Shown here piece by piece: positions 1 through 6,516 of a stretch of DNA of 6,978 bases (positions are counted from its first letter, which is position 1; each line of letters starts with the position of its first letter). The stretch spans positions 1 through 6,978 of the forward strand of contig JAAZJF010000186.1 in assembly GCA_012800475.1 (NCBI GenBank). The letters are read 5' to 3'. The notes beneath the pieces are model-generated. The model was not told where the DNA came from, searched no databases, and worked only from the letters and a program-made list of their open reading frames with translations. A program made the translations under genes and the position numbers. This DNA is from Gammaproteobacteria bacterium (lineage in GTDB: Bacteria > Pseudomonadota > Gammaproteobacteria > Pseudomonadales > Pseudomonadaceae).

Positions 1-26
1 ATTTAGCGCGTTTGTAAACATACTGA

Positions 27-54
27 TTTACTGCATTGCAGTGGATTTTATATA
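27..54 (+). promoter_or_regulatory. Possible weak sigma70-type promoter upstream of bamA
   Basis: A TTTACT hexamer at 27-32 and a TATATA hexamer at 49-54 are separated by 16 nt, each matching four of six bases of the sigma70 consensus. They lie in an AT-rich stretch (TTTTATATATAT at 46-57) just before the bamA ribosome binding site. The predicted transcript would have a leader of only about 15 nt. No clear sigma-E/AlgU-type (GAACTT / TCTGA) pair is visible. In related genomes bamA often follows rseP, so this could equally be a plain intergenic spacer within a longer operon. This is an inference from short motifs only. Confidence 0.22.
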
Positions 55-66
55 TATCGTTGAAAT

Positions 67-73
67 AGAAAGG
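67..73 (+). promoter_or_regulatory. Ribosome binding site of bamA
   Basis: AGAAAGG is a purine-rich Shine-Dalgarno-like element ending 5 nt before the ATG at 79. It supports that ATG as the start, as does the signal peptide that begins immediately there. Confidence 0.6.
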
Positions 74-78
74 TTCGC

Positions 79-2421
79 ATGAAACGTCTGCTACTACCTG
101 CGGTGATATCCGCACTTATTTTATCTGAAGCTCATGCTGCGCCTTTTACTGTCTCTGATATCCGTGTCAACGGTTTACAGCGTGTATCGGCTGGCAGTGT
201 GTTTGGTGCCTTACCATTGAACGTTGGCGAGTCGGTTGACGAACGCCGCTTAGCTGATGCCACGCGCGCACTCTTTAAAACAGGCTTTTTTGAAGATATT
301 CAACTCAGTCGCGAAGGCGATGTGTTGATTGTGACCTTGCTTGAGCGTCCTTCAATTTCCAGTTTAGACATTGAGGGTAATAAGGTCATCAGTAAAGATG
401 ATCTGCTCAAAGGCTTAAAACAGTCGGGTTTAGCTGAAGGCGAGATTTTCCAGCAGGCCACTTTAGAAGGCGTACGTAATGAGCTGCAGCGCCAGTATGT
501 GGCGCAAGGTCGTTACTCAGCCAATATTGAAGCTGAAGTGATCCCACAACCGCGTAACCGCGTAGCATTGAAAATTAAGGTGACTGAGGGCTCAGTAGCC
601 TCCATTCAGCACATTAATGTGGTGGGCAATAAAGTTTTTAAAGATCAGGATCTCACTGATTTATTTGAGCTGAAAACTAAGAACTGGTTATCTTTTTTCC
701 GTAATGATGATAAATACGCACGTGAAAAACTCTCAGGTGACTTAGAGCGTTTGCGCTCGTATTACTTTGACCGTGGTTATATCAATATGGATATAACCTC
801 GACGCAAGTGTCCATCACGCCCGATAAAAAACACGTCTACATTACGGTTAACGTCGATGAAGGTGAGCAGTTCACGATTCGTGACGTTAAGCTTGCAGGT
901 GACTTGAAAGTCCCTGAAGAAGAAATTAACGCCTTATTATTATCCCGTGAAGGTCAGGTCTTTTCACGTAAGGTGATGACCACAACCTCTGAGTTGATTA
1001 CCCGACGTTTAGGTAACGAAGGCTATACCTTTGCTAACGTCAACGGCATCCCTGAGACCCATGATGAAGACAACACGGTCTCGCTGACTTATGCAGTGGA
1101 TCCGGGTAAACGTGCCTATGTGAACCGCATCAACTTCCGTGGTAACACTAAGACTGCCGATGAAGTATTACGTCGTGAAATGCGTCAAATGGAAGGCGGT
1201 TGGGCATCGACGTATTTAATTGATCAGTCTAAAACGCGCTTAGAGCGTCTGGGCTATTTCAAAGAAGTGAACGTTGAAACACCGCAAGTGCCAGGCACCG
1301 ATGACCAAATTGACGTCAACTACAGCGTAGAAGAGCAGCCGTCGGGCTCGATTACCGCCAGTGTTGGTTTTGCGCAAAACGCCGGTTTGATTTTAGGCGG
1401 CTCGATCAGCCAAAGTAACTTCTTAGGCACCGGTAATAAAGTCAGCTTAGGCTTAACCCGCAGTGACTATCAGAGTAACTATAACTTCAGCTTTGTTGAT
1501 CCCTACTGGACAGTTGATGGCGTGAGTTTAGGTTATAATGCTTTCTACCGTGCGACGGACTATGACAAGCTTGATTATGATGTATCCAGCTATTCTGTTG
1601 ACAGTTTGGGCGGTGGTGTTAACGTCGGTTACCCGATCAGTGAAACATCGCGTTTGAATTTTGGCTTAAGCGCGCAACAAGATAAGTTGAAAACCGGTAG
1701 TTACACCGTTGAAGAAATCATGGAGTTTATTGATAAAGAAGGTAAAAACTACACCAACTTTAAAGCTTCGGCAGGCTGGTCTGAATCAACGCTTAACCGT
1801 GGTTTGATGGCAACACGCGGTCATTCACAAAGTTTGGTTTTAGAGTCAACCATACCGGGCAGTGATTTATCCTTTTATCGTTTAGATTATAGCGGTCAGA
1901 TTTTTGCACCCCTAAGCAGTAATTATACCCTGCGTTTCCATACGGATCTGGGTTATGCAGAAAGCTATGGCTCGACTTCAGAGTTGCCGTTTTATGAGAA
2001 CTATTACGCGGGTGGCTTTAACTCCGTGCGTGGTTTTAAAGACAGCAGTTTAGGTCCGCGCAGTACGCCAAGTAAGAACGACCCAGATCAAAAGCCTTTG
2101 CCCTTTGGTGGTAACGTGCTGATCCAGGGTGGTGTTGAATTATTATTCCCTATGCCTTTTGTCAAAGATCAGCGTTCCTTGCGCACTGTTTTGTTCTGGG
2201 ATGTGGGTAATGTGTTTGATACCCATTGCAGTTCAGCACAAAAGTCTCGTAATGAGGCAGGCTGCGGTATTAAGTACGATAACTTAGCCAGCTCAGTGGG
2301 TGTGGGTTTAACTTGGGTTACAGCACTCGGACCTTTAAGCTTTAGTTTAGGTGCACCCATTAAAAAGCCTGACAATGCGGATACGCAAGTATTCCAATTC
2401 TCGCTTGGACAAACGTTCTAA
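79..2421 (+). CDS. bamA: Outer-membrane protein assembly factor BamA (Omp85 family)
   Basis: BamA is the outer-membrane core of the BAM complex; it folds and inserts beta-barrel proteins. The 780-aa product starts with a signal peptide (basic MKR, hydrophobic core, likely cleavage after AHA at residue 20). Five POTRA domains follow at roughly 22-90, 91-172, 175-263, 265-344 and 347-420, several with the recurrent GN/GL turn (for example FRGNTKT in POTRA5). The C-terminal barrel spans about 422-780. It carries the diagnostic VRGF motif at 650-653 (loop 6), a cysteine pair at 717 and 729 likely matching the extracellular disulfide of E. coli BamA, and a C-terminal phenylalanine (FSLGQTF) typical of outer-membrane barrels. 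The length is close to the family norm of about 790-810. It is the first gene in the window and lies 44 nt before skp, its functional partner. No truncation or frameshift is seen. Confidence 0.98.
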   Translation: MKRLLLPAVISALILSEAHAAPFTVSDIRVNGLQRVSAGSVFGALPLNVGESVDERRLADATRALFKTGFFEDIQLSREGDVLIVTLLERPSISSLDIEGNKVISKDDLLKGLKQSGLAEGEIFQQATLEGVRNELQRQYVAQGRYSANIEAEVIPQPRNRVALKIKVTEGSVASIQHINVVGNKVFKDQDLTDLFELKTKNWLSFFRNDDKYAREKLSGDLERLRSYYFDRGYINMDITSTQVSITPDKKHVYITVNVDEGEQFTIRDVKLAGDLKVPEEEINALLLSREGQVFSRKVMTTTSELITRRLGNEGYTFANVNGIPETHDEDNTVSLTYAVDPGKRAYVNRINFRGNTKTADEVLRREMRQMEGGWASTYLIDQSKTRLERLGYFKEVNVETPQVPGTDDQIDVNYSVEEQPSGSITASVGFAQNAGLILGGSISQSNFLGTGNKVSLGLTRSDYQSNYNFSFVDPYWTVDGVSLGYNAFYRATDYDKLDYDVSSYSVDSLGGGVNVGYPISETSRLNFGLSAQQDKLKTGSYTVEEIMEFIDKEGKNYTNFKASAGWSESTLNRGLMATRGHSQSLVLESTIPGSDLSFYRLDYSGQIFAPLSSNYTLRFHTDLGYAESYGSTSELPFYENYYAGGFNSVRGFKDSSLGPRSTPSKNDPDQKPLPFGGNVLIQGGVELLFPMPFVKDQRSLRTVLFWDVGNVFDTHCSSAQKSRNEAGCGIKYDNLASSVGVGLTWVTALGPLSFSLGAPIKKPDNADTQVFQFSLGQTF

Positions 2422-2454
2422 TTTAGATATTCATGGCGTCAATCATAGTTTTCT

Positions 2455-2459
2455 AGGAG
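2455..2459 (+). promoter_or_regulatory. Shine-Dalgarno site fixing the GTG start of skp
   Basis: AGGAG lies 6 nt upstream of the GTG at 2466, an optimal spacing. No ATG gives a complete signal peptide in this frame, so this site decides in favour of a GTG start. Confidence 0.75.
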
Positions 2460-2465
2460 TGTAGT

Positions 2466-2969
2466 GTGCGTAAATTAACCCAACTTGTTTTACTGACAAC
2501 CGCTTTAATCAGTGGACCTGCGCTTGCAGACATCAAAATTGCTGTCCTGAACTATCAAATGGCACTTTTAGAATCTGATGCAGCAAAAAAATATGCTGTG
2601 GATGCAGAAAAGAAATTTGGTCCACAACTCAATAAGCTCAAAACGTTAGAAAGCGATGCCAAGCGTATTCAAGACCGTCTGATGAAAGATGGCGAGCGTA
2701 TGCAGCAAGCTGAGCTTGAGCGTTTAGAGCTTGAGTTTAAGCAAAAAGCACGTGATTTTCAGAGCCAGTCAAACGATCTAAACGAAGCTAAAGCTTCAGC
2801 TGACCGTGAGATGCTCGATAAGCTTAAGCCTAAGCTGGATAAAGCAGTTGAAGACGTTCTGAAGGGCGGCAACTACGATATCGTGCTTGAGCGTGGCTCG
2901 GTTGTGGATGTAAAGCCACAGCTTGATATTACGCTGCGTGTTATTGAGCGCATGAATCAGTCACGTTAA
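2466..2969 (+). CDS. skp: Periplasmic chaperone Skp/OmpH family protein
   Basis: Skp (OmpH, HlpA) is a trimeric periplasmic chaperone that keeps unfolded outer-membrane proteins soluble until BamA takes them. The 167-aa product begins with a signal peptide: RK, then a hydrophobic stretch LVLLTTALI, and a likely cleavage after ALA at residue 21. The mature protein starts DIKIAVLNYQMAL, the small beta core typical of OmpH. A long charged, Lys/Glu/Gln-rich helical region (about 40-130) follows, consistent with the coiled-coil tentacles. The C-terminal segment (YDIVLERGSVVDVKPQLDIT) closes the core. The start codon is GTG, with a good Shine-Dalgarno site. It lies 44 nt after bamA and 1 nt before lpxD, as expected for co-transcription. 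Family assignment is firm; chaperone function is inferred from family and context. Confidence 0.95.
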   Translation: MRKLTQLVLLTTALISGPALADIKIAVLNYQMALLESDAAKKYAVDAEKKFGPQLNKLKTLESDAKRIQDRLMKDGERMQQAELERLELEFKQKARDFQSQSNDLNEAKASADREMLDKLKPKLDKAVEDVLKGGNYDIVLERGSVVDVKPQLDITLRVIERMNQSR

Positions 2970-2970
2970 T

Positions 2971-3996
2971 ATGAAAAAGATACAATTTACTTTAGCTCAG
3001 TTAGCCGACATCCTCGGCGCTGAGCTGCGTGGCAATGGCGATAAAATCATTGCTGGCCTTAGCACTTTGCAAGAGGCCACTGAGCACCAATTAACCTTCC
3101 TTGCCAATGCCCATTACCGCAAACAATTGGAGCATACGCAGGCCGGCGCTGTTTTATTGTCCGCCAGCGATGCCGCCGACTATGCAGGTGATTGTTTAGT
3201 CGCAGCTGATCCTTATTTGGCGTATGCCAAGCTGTCGCATTATTTTGATCGCACGCCGCAACCGCCAGCAGGTATCCATCCTACTGCTGTAGTGGCGGAC
3301 AGTGCTTTAATTGATTCGACTGCGTGCATCGGGCCTGGTGCAGTGATTGATGAGCATGCAGTGATTGGTGCGGGTGTCATCATTGGTGCTCAGTGCTTTA
3401 TTGGTGCGCGTACGCGCATTGCAGAAGGCGGGCGCTTATTAGCACGGGTCACTCTGTACCACGATGTAACTGTGGGTGCGCGGGTTGTGATTCAATCCGG
3501 AGCTGTGATTGGTGGTGAAGGTTTTGGTTTTGCTAATCATCAAGGTGCGTGGCATAAAATTGCGCAAATTGGTGGAGTGACCATCGGTGATGATGTCGAA
3601 ATTGGTGCCAATACCACGATTGACCGTGGTGCATTGACCGATACCTTAATTGGCAATGGCGTTAAATTAGATAACCAAATCCAGATTGCCCATAATGTGC
3701 ACATTGGTGATAACTCAGCCGTAGCGGCCTGTGTCGGTATTTCGGGCAGCGCTAAAATTGGCCGCAACTGTATGTTGGCCGGTGGCGTGGGTTTAGTGGG
3801 TCATATTGATATTTGTGATGGCGTATTTATTACTGGTATGACTATGGTCACGCACTCCATTAGCGAACCTGGCGCTTATTCGTCAGGCACAGCCATGCAG
3901 CCTGCTGCAGACTGGAAGAAAAACGCCGTACGTTTTCGTCAATTGGATGGCATGGCCAAGCGTTTACGCGCGTTAGAAAAACATATCCAAAAGTGA
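2971..3996 (+). CDS. lpxD: UDP-3-O-(3-hydroxyacyl)glucosamine N-acyltransferase LpxD
   Basis: LpxD transfers a 3-hydroxyacyl chain from acyl-ACP to the 2-amino group of UDP-3-O-acyl-glucosamine, the third step of lipid A synthesis, in the cytoplasm. The 341-aa product has an N-terminal uridine-binding domain (about 1-100, with FLAN at 43-46). A left-handed beta-helix of hexapeptide repeats follows (about 101-300, many I-G-x-x-x/V-x-I-G units). It ends in a helical tail (about 312-341, RFRQLDGMAKRLRALEKH). The likely catalytic base is His241 in QIAHNV (equivalent to E. coli His239), and His278 in LVGH matches a second conserved histidine. The start is 1 nt after the skp TAA with no recognisable Shine-Dalgarno, so translation probably depends on coupling to skp. 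The C-terminus looks about a dozen residues shorter than P. aeruginosa LpxD as I recall it, and a long gap follows. Confidence 0.97.
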   Translation: MKKIQFTLAQLADILGAELRGNGDKIIAGLSTLQEATEHQLTFLANAHYRKQLEHTQAGAVLLSASDAADYAGDCLVAADPYLAYAKLSHYFDRTPQPPAGIHPTAVVADSALIDSTACIGPGAVIDEHAVIGAGVIIGAQCFIGARTRIAEGGRLLARVTLYHDVTVGARVVIQSGAVIGGEGFGFANHQGAWHKIAQIGGVTIGDDVEIGANTTIDRGALTDTLIGNGVKLDNQIQIAHNVHIGDNSAVAACVGISGSAKIGRNCMLAGGVGLVGHIDICDGVFITGMTMVTHSISEPGAYSSGTAMQPAADWKKNAVRFRQLDGMAKRLRALEKHIQK

Positions 3997-4035
3997 CTGC
4001 GGATATAAATGCATCATCTGATTCTTTATCGGCTT

Positions 4036-4047
4036 TTTTAGCTAAAA
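4036..4047. repeat. Perfect 12-bp palindrome TTTTAGCTAAAA
   Basis: TTTTAG at 4036-4041 and CTAAAA at 4042-4047 form a perfect, AT-rich, loop-free palindrome 40 nt after the lpxD stop. It overlaps the left arm of a second inverted repeat, GCTAAA 4041-4046 with TTTAGC 4057-4062 (10-nt loop). The dyad symmetry could be a protein-binding operator. It is a poor RNA hairpin because it has no loop and is AT-rich. Palindromes of this length in AT-rich DNA can also occur by chance. Confidence 0.4.
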
Positions 4048-4066
4048 CAGCTTTAATTTAGCGTAT

Positions 4067-4125
4067 TAAGTGCCACTCAGTTGCAGGTGTTAGGTGTGTG
4101 TATATGGTATTCACAGCCGCACTTA
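4067..4125. repeat. Long-range inverted repeat TAAGTGC / GCACTTA
   Basis: The arms at 4067-4073 and 4119-4125 are perfect 7-bp complements with 45 nt between them. A small TGTG (4097-4100) / CACA (4112-4115) pair sits within the loop. In RNA this could bring the fabZ upstream region into a closed structure ending 7 nt before the fabZ AAGG Shine-Dalgarno. The stem is short for so wide a loop, so any biological role is speculative. Confidence 0.3.
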
Positions 4126-4145
4126 TTTGATCAAGGCTTTTATAT

Positions 4146-4586
4146 ATGATGGACATCAACGAAATTCGTCAACTACTCCCACACCGCTATCCGTTTTTGT
4201 TGGTGGATCGTGTGGCGGCGATTGATTTAGAGCAGAAGACGATTCATGCTTATAAAAACGTAAGCATTAATGAGCCTTTTTTTAATGGACACTTTCCACA
4301 GCACCCCATTATGCCGGGTGTGTTGATTATTGAAGCCATGGCGCAAGCAGCAGGTGTATTGGGCTTTAAAATCATGGATGCATCACCTGAAGATGGCACG
4401 CTGTATTATTTTGTCGGTTCCGATAAATTACGCTTTCGTCAGCCGGTTGTACCAGGCGATCGCTTGGATCTTAAAGCCACCTTTTTAAGTGCTAAGCGCG
4501 GCATTTGGAAGTTTAATTGCCAAGCCAGTGTGGGCGATGTAACAGTGTGCTCTGCTGAAATTATTTGTGCGGAACGCAAGCTATGA
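4146..4586 (+). CDS. fabZ: 3-hydroxyacyl-ACP dehydratase FabZ
   Basis: FabZ dehydrates (3R)-hydroxyacyl-ACP to trans-2-enoyl-ACP in type II fatty acid elongation in the cytoplasm. The 146-aa product is a single hot-dog fold. It has the conserved LPHRYPFLLVDRV (11-23) and GHFPxxPIMPGVLIIEAMAQ (48-67) motifs, with the catalytic pair His49 and Glu63. The length equals that of P. aeruginosa FabZ as I recall it, and the start MMDINEIR also matches. Two adjacent in-frame ATGs (4146, 4149) are possible. I chose the first because AAGG at 4133-4136 lies 9 nt upstream; an in-frame TGA at 4128-4130 excludes any earlier start. The stop overlaps the lpxA start (ATGA). FabZ competes with LpxA and LpxD for 3-hydroxyacyl-ACP, so its placement between them suggests balancing of phospholipid and lipid A synthesis. 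Confidence 0.98.
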   Translation: MMDINEIRQLLPHRYPFLLVDRVAAIDLEQKTIHAYKNVSINEPFFNGHFPQHPIMPGVLIIEAMAQAAGVLGFKIMDASPEDGTLYYFVGSDKLRFRQPVVPGDRLDLKATFLSAKRGIWKFNCQASVGDVTVCSAEIICAERKL

Positions 4587-5359
4587 GTTTAATTGATCCT
4601 CTGGCCATTATTGATCCGTCAGCTCGGCTTGCGGATGATGTGACTGTCGGACCCTGGACGATTATTGGTCCAGAGGTTGAAATTGGCGCAGGATCAATTA
4701 TTGCATCACATGTGGTGATCAAAGGCCCAACTCGGATTGGCCGCAATAACCATATTTATCAGTTTTCATCCGTGGGTGAAGACACGCCTGATTTAAAGTA
4801 CCAAGGTGAGGCGACGCGTTTAGTCATCGGTGATCATAACGTGATCCGTGAAGGCGTTACCATTCACCGGGGTACGGTTCAAGACCGCTCAGAAACGACC
4901 ATTGGCGATCATAACCTCATTATGGCTTATGCACATATTGGTCATGACAGCGTGATTGGTAACCATTGTATTTTGGTCAATAACACCGCCTTAGCAGGGC
5001 ATGTGCACGTTGATGATTGGGCGATTTTATCGGGCTACACTTTAGTCCATCAGTATTGTCACATTGGTGCACACAGCTTTACGGCGATGGGTACAGCAGT
5101 GGGTAAAGATATTCCAGCCTTTATTACTGCTGCGGGTAATCCTGCAGAAGCACGCAGCATGAACTTTGAAGGCATGCGCCGTCGTGGTTTTTCGGATGAG
5201 GCCATTCAAGCGTTACGCCGTGCCTATAAAACTGTGTACCGCCAAGGTTTAACCGTAGATGATGCTTTGGCGAAGCTCGTTGATAGCGAACAACAACACC
5301 CAGAAGTGGCCTTGTTTTGTGAGTCGATTCGTACAGCATCACGCGGTATTACTCGCTGA
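4583..5359 (+). CDS. lpxA: UDP-N-acetylglucosamine 3-O-acyltransferase LpxA
   Basis: LpxA transfers a 3-hydroxyacyl chain from ACP to the 3-OH of UDP-GlcNAc, the first step of lipid A synthesis (cytoplasmic homotrimer). I start it at ATG 4583, giving MSLIDPLAIIDPSA and 258 aa, the same length and start as P. aeruginosa LpxA as I recall it. This ATG overlaps the fabZ stop by 4 nt (ATGA). An upstream in-frame TTG at 4565 would add six residues but is less likely. The N-terminal beta-helix of hexapeptide repeats runs to about residue 190, and the helical C-terminal domain carries NFEGMRRRGF (178-187). The catalytic histidine is His121 (AHIGHDS, equivalent to E. coli His125). Met169 sits at the acyl-chain ruler position (E. 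coli Gly173), which predicts a C10 acyl donor. Residue 168 is Ala, where I recall Gly in P. aeruginosa. Confidence 0.98.
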   Translation: MSLIDPLAIIDPSARLADDVTVGPWTIIGPEVEIGAGSIIASHVVIKGPTRIGRNNHIYQFSSVGEDTPDLKYQGEATRLVIGDHNVIREGVTIHRGTVQDRSETTIGDHNLIMAYAHIGHDSVIGNHCILVNNTALAGHVHVDDWAILSGYTLVHQYCHIGAHSFTAMGTAVGKDIPAFITAAGNPAEARSMNFEGMRRRGFSDEAIQALRRAYKTVYRQGLTVDDALAKLVDSEQQHPEVALFCESIRTASRGITR

Positions 5360-6516
5360 TGACGAGCCCAACCCTGCGCCCGCTTAAAGTTGCCTTAGTT
5401 GCAGGTGAAGCTTCAGGCGACATTCTAGGCGCAGGTTTAATGCAAGCGCTGCGCAAGCACCATCCTCAGGTTGAGTTTATCGGGGTGGGCGGACCGTTGA
5501 TGCAAGCACAAGGCTTAACCTCCTATTTTCCAATGGAGCGTTTAGCCATTATGGGGTTGGTGGAAGTGCTGGGGCGTTTGCCTGAGTTACTCAAGCGCCG
5601 TAAACACTTGATCGCTACCCTTAAAGAGCAGCAGCCAGATGTGTTTATCGGCATTGATGCGCCTGATTTTAACCTCAATATTGAACTGCAACTGCGTGCC
5701 GCTGGGATTAAAACCGTGCATTACGTCAGCCCCTCGGTGTGGGCATGGCGACAAAAACGTGTGCTTAAAATTCGTCAAGGTTGTGATTTGATGCTGACCT
5801 TGCTGCCGTTTGAAGCGCAGTTTTATGAAGAACATCAGGTGCCGGTGTTGTTTGTGGGTCATCCTTTGGCCGATAGCATTGCCATGCAGCACGAACAAGC
5901 ACCGGCTCGCAAACAGCTGGGTTTGCCTGTAGATGCACAAGTAGTGGCCTTGTTGCCGGGCAGTCGTGGTGGTGAAGTTGCTAAGTTGGGTGCGCTGTTT
6001 GTTGAGACAGCACGTTATCTATTAGCTGAAAAACCGCATTTACGATTTGTGATACCGGCTGCCAATGCCGCACGCCGTGAGCAGTTGCAGGCTATTTTAG
6101 CGGATATGCCCAATTTGCCGATTGAGATTTTAGATGGCCAATCTCAAGCTGCGCTGCAAGCCTGTGATGCGGTATTGATCGCTTCAGGTACGGCAACTTT
6201 AGAAGCCATGTTGTTTAAAAAACCAATGGTAGTGGCCTACAAGTTAGCGCCAGTAAGTCATTGGATCCTGAAAAAAATGATGAAAAGCCCCTACATTGCA
6301 CTGCCTAATTTATTGGCTAATGCGCTGTTGGTGCCTGAGTTTATTCAAGATGCAGCCACTCCCCAGGCGTTAGGCGAGGCTGTACTGGCGCAATTGCGTG
6401 ATGGTTCCGAGCAAGTGCAGCGCTTTGCGCAACTGCATGAATCGTTGCGTTGTGACGCCTCAGAGCGTGCGGCGCAGGGTGTTTTACAGTTGGTGGGTCG
6501 TGTCGATGCAACTTGA
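5359..6516 (+). CDS. lpxB: Lipid-A-disaccharide synthase LpxB (GT19)
   Basis: LpxB joins UDP-2,3-diacylglucosamine to lipid X, releasing UDP and forming the beta-1,6 tetraacyl disaccharide 1-phosphate at the inner face of the cytoplasmic membrane. The 385-aa product is near the usual length (about 380). The N-terminal half carries AGEASGDILGAGL (15-27), the IGIDAPDFN segment (97-105, with the conserved Asp100 region) and the SPSVWAWRQKR motif. The C-terminal half carries the nucleotide-sugar-binding motifs LPGSRGGEV (199-207) and SGTATLEAML (276-285). The ATG overlaps the lpxA TGA by 1 nt (TGATG), a classic coupling arrangement that fixes the start. About 10 residues precede the first beta strand (KVALVAG). 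It overlaps rnhB by 11 nt at its 3' end. No defect is seen. Confidence 0.98.
   Translation: MTSPTLRPLKVALVAGEASGDILGAGLMQALRKHHPQVEFIGVGGPLMQAQGLTSYFPMERLAIMGLVEVLGRLPELLKRRKHLIATLKEQQPDVFIGIDAPDFNLNIELQLRAAGIKTVHYVSPSVWAWRQKRVLKIRQGCDLMLTLLPFEAQFYEEHQVPVLFVGHPLADSIAMQHEQAPARKQLGLPVDAQVVALLPGSRGGEVAKLGALFVETARYLLAEKPHLRFVIPAANAARREQLQAILADMPNLPIEILDGQSQAALQACDAVLIASGTATLEAMLFKKPMVVAYKLAPVSHWILKKMMKSPYIALPNLLANALLVPEFIQDAATPQALGEAVLAQLRDGSEQVQRFAQLHESLRCDASERAAQGVLQLVGRVDAT

Larger units (their letters stand above)
3997..4145 (+). other. 149-nt intergenic gap between lpxD and fabZ
   Basis: This is the only sizeable gap in a cluster whose downstream genes all overlap. It is AT-rich and has no convincing gene. 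It holds a 12-bp perfect palindrome (4036-4047), a GCTAAA/TTTAGC inverted repeat (4041-4062), a longer-range TAAGTGC/GCACTTA inverted repeat (4067-4125), a doubled AGGTGT (4085-4090 and 4092-4097) and a TTGATCAA palindrome (4127-4134). Two tiny ATG frames exist (10 codons from 4009, 8 codons from 4104). A very weak promoter-like pair, TTGCAG (4081-4086) and TATGGT (4103-4108) with a 16-nt spacer, could give fabZ-lpxA-lpxB its own transcript. No GC-rich hairpin plus T-run terminator is present. Function is unknown; a leader or internal promoter is the likeliest inference. Confidence 0.5.

Noticed and set aside
1..78. End of an upstream gene (such as rseP) at the left edge, with TAG at 4-6
   Set aside because: Too few bases precede the TAG to identify any protein, so no partial gene can be supported.
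2708..2735. Near-repeat of GAGCTTGAG flanking CGTTTA within skp
   Set aside because: It reflects the Leu/Glu-rich heptads of the Skp coiled coil and not a DNA repeat element.
3265..3870. Recurrent ATTGGTGxx words in lpxD (and similar in lpxA)
   Set aside because: They encode the I-G-x hexapeptide repeats of the left-handed beta-helix, so they are protein-level repeats and not a CRISPR or tandem DNA repeat.
4040..4059. AGCT-AAAAC-AGCT followed by TTTAATTT as a rho-independent terminator after lpxD
   Set aside because: The stem is only 4 bp and not GC-rich, and the T-run is interrupted by AA. This is too weak to call a terminator.
4565..4582. Upstream TTG start for lpxA (adds MCGTQA)
   Set aside because: The ATG at 4583 has the standard ATGA overlap with fabZ and gives exactly the family N-terminus MSLIDP and length 258.
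5587..5940. 117-codon minus-strand frame inside lpxB
   Set aside because: It is antisense to conserved LpxB motifs and has no recognisable domain, signal or ribosome site. It is a shadow of the real coding frame, as are the other minus-strand frames at 2169-2375, 3540-3767, 4561-4746, 5124-5342, 6341-6581 and 6541-6777.
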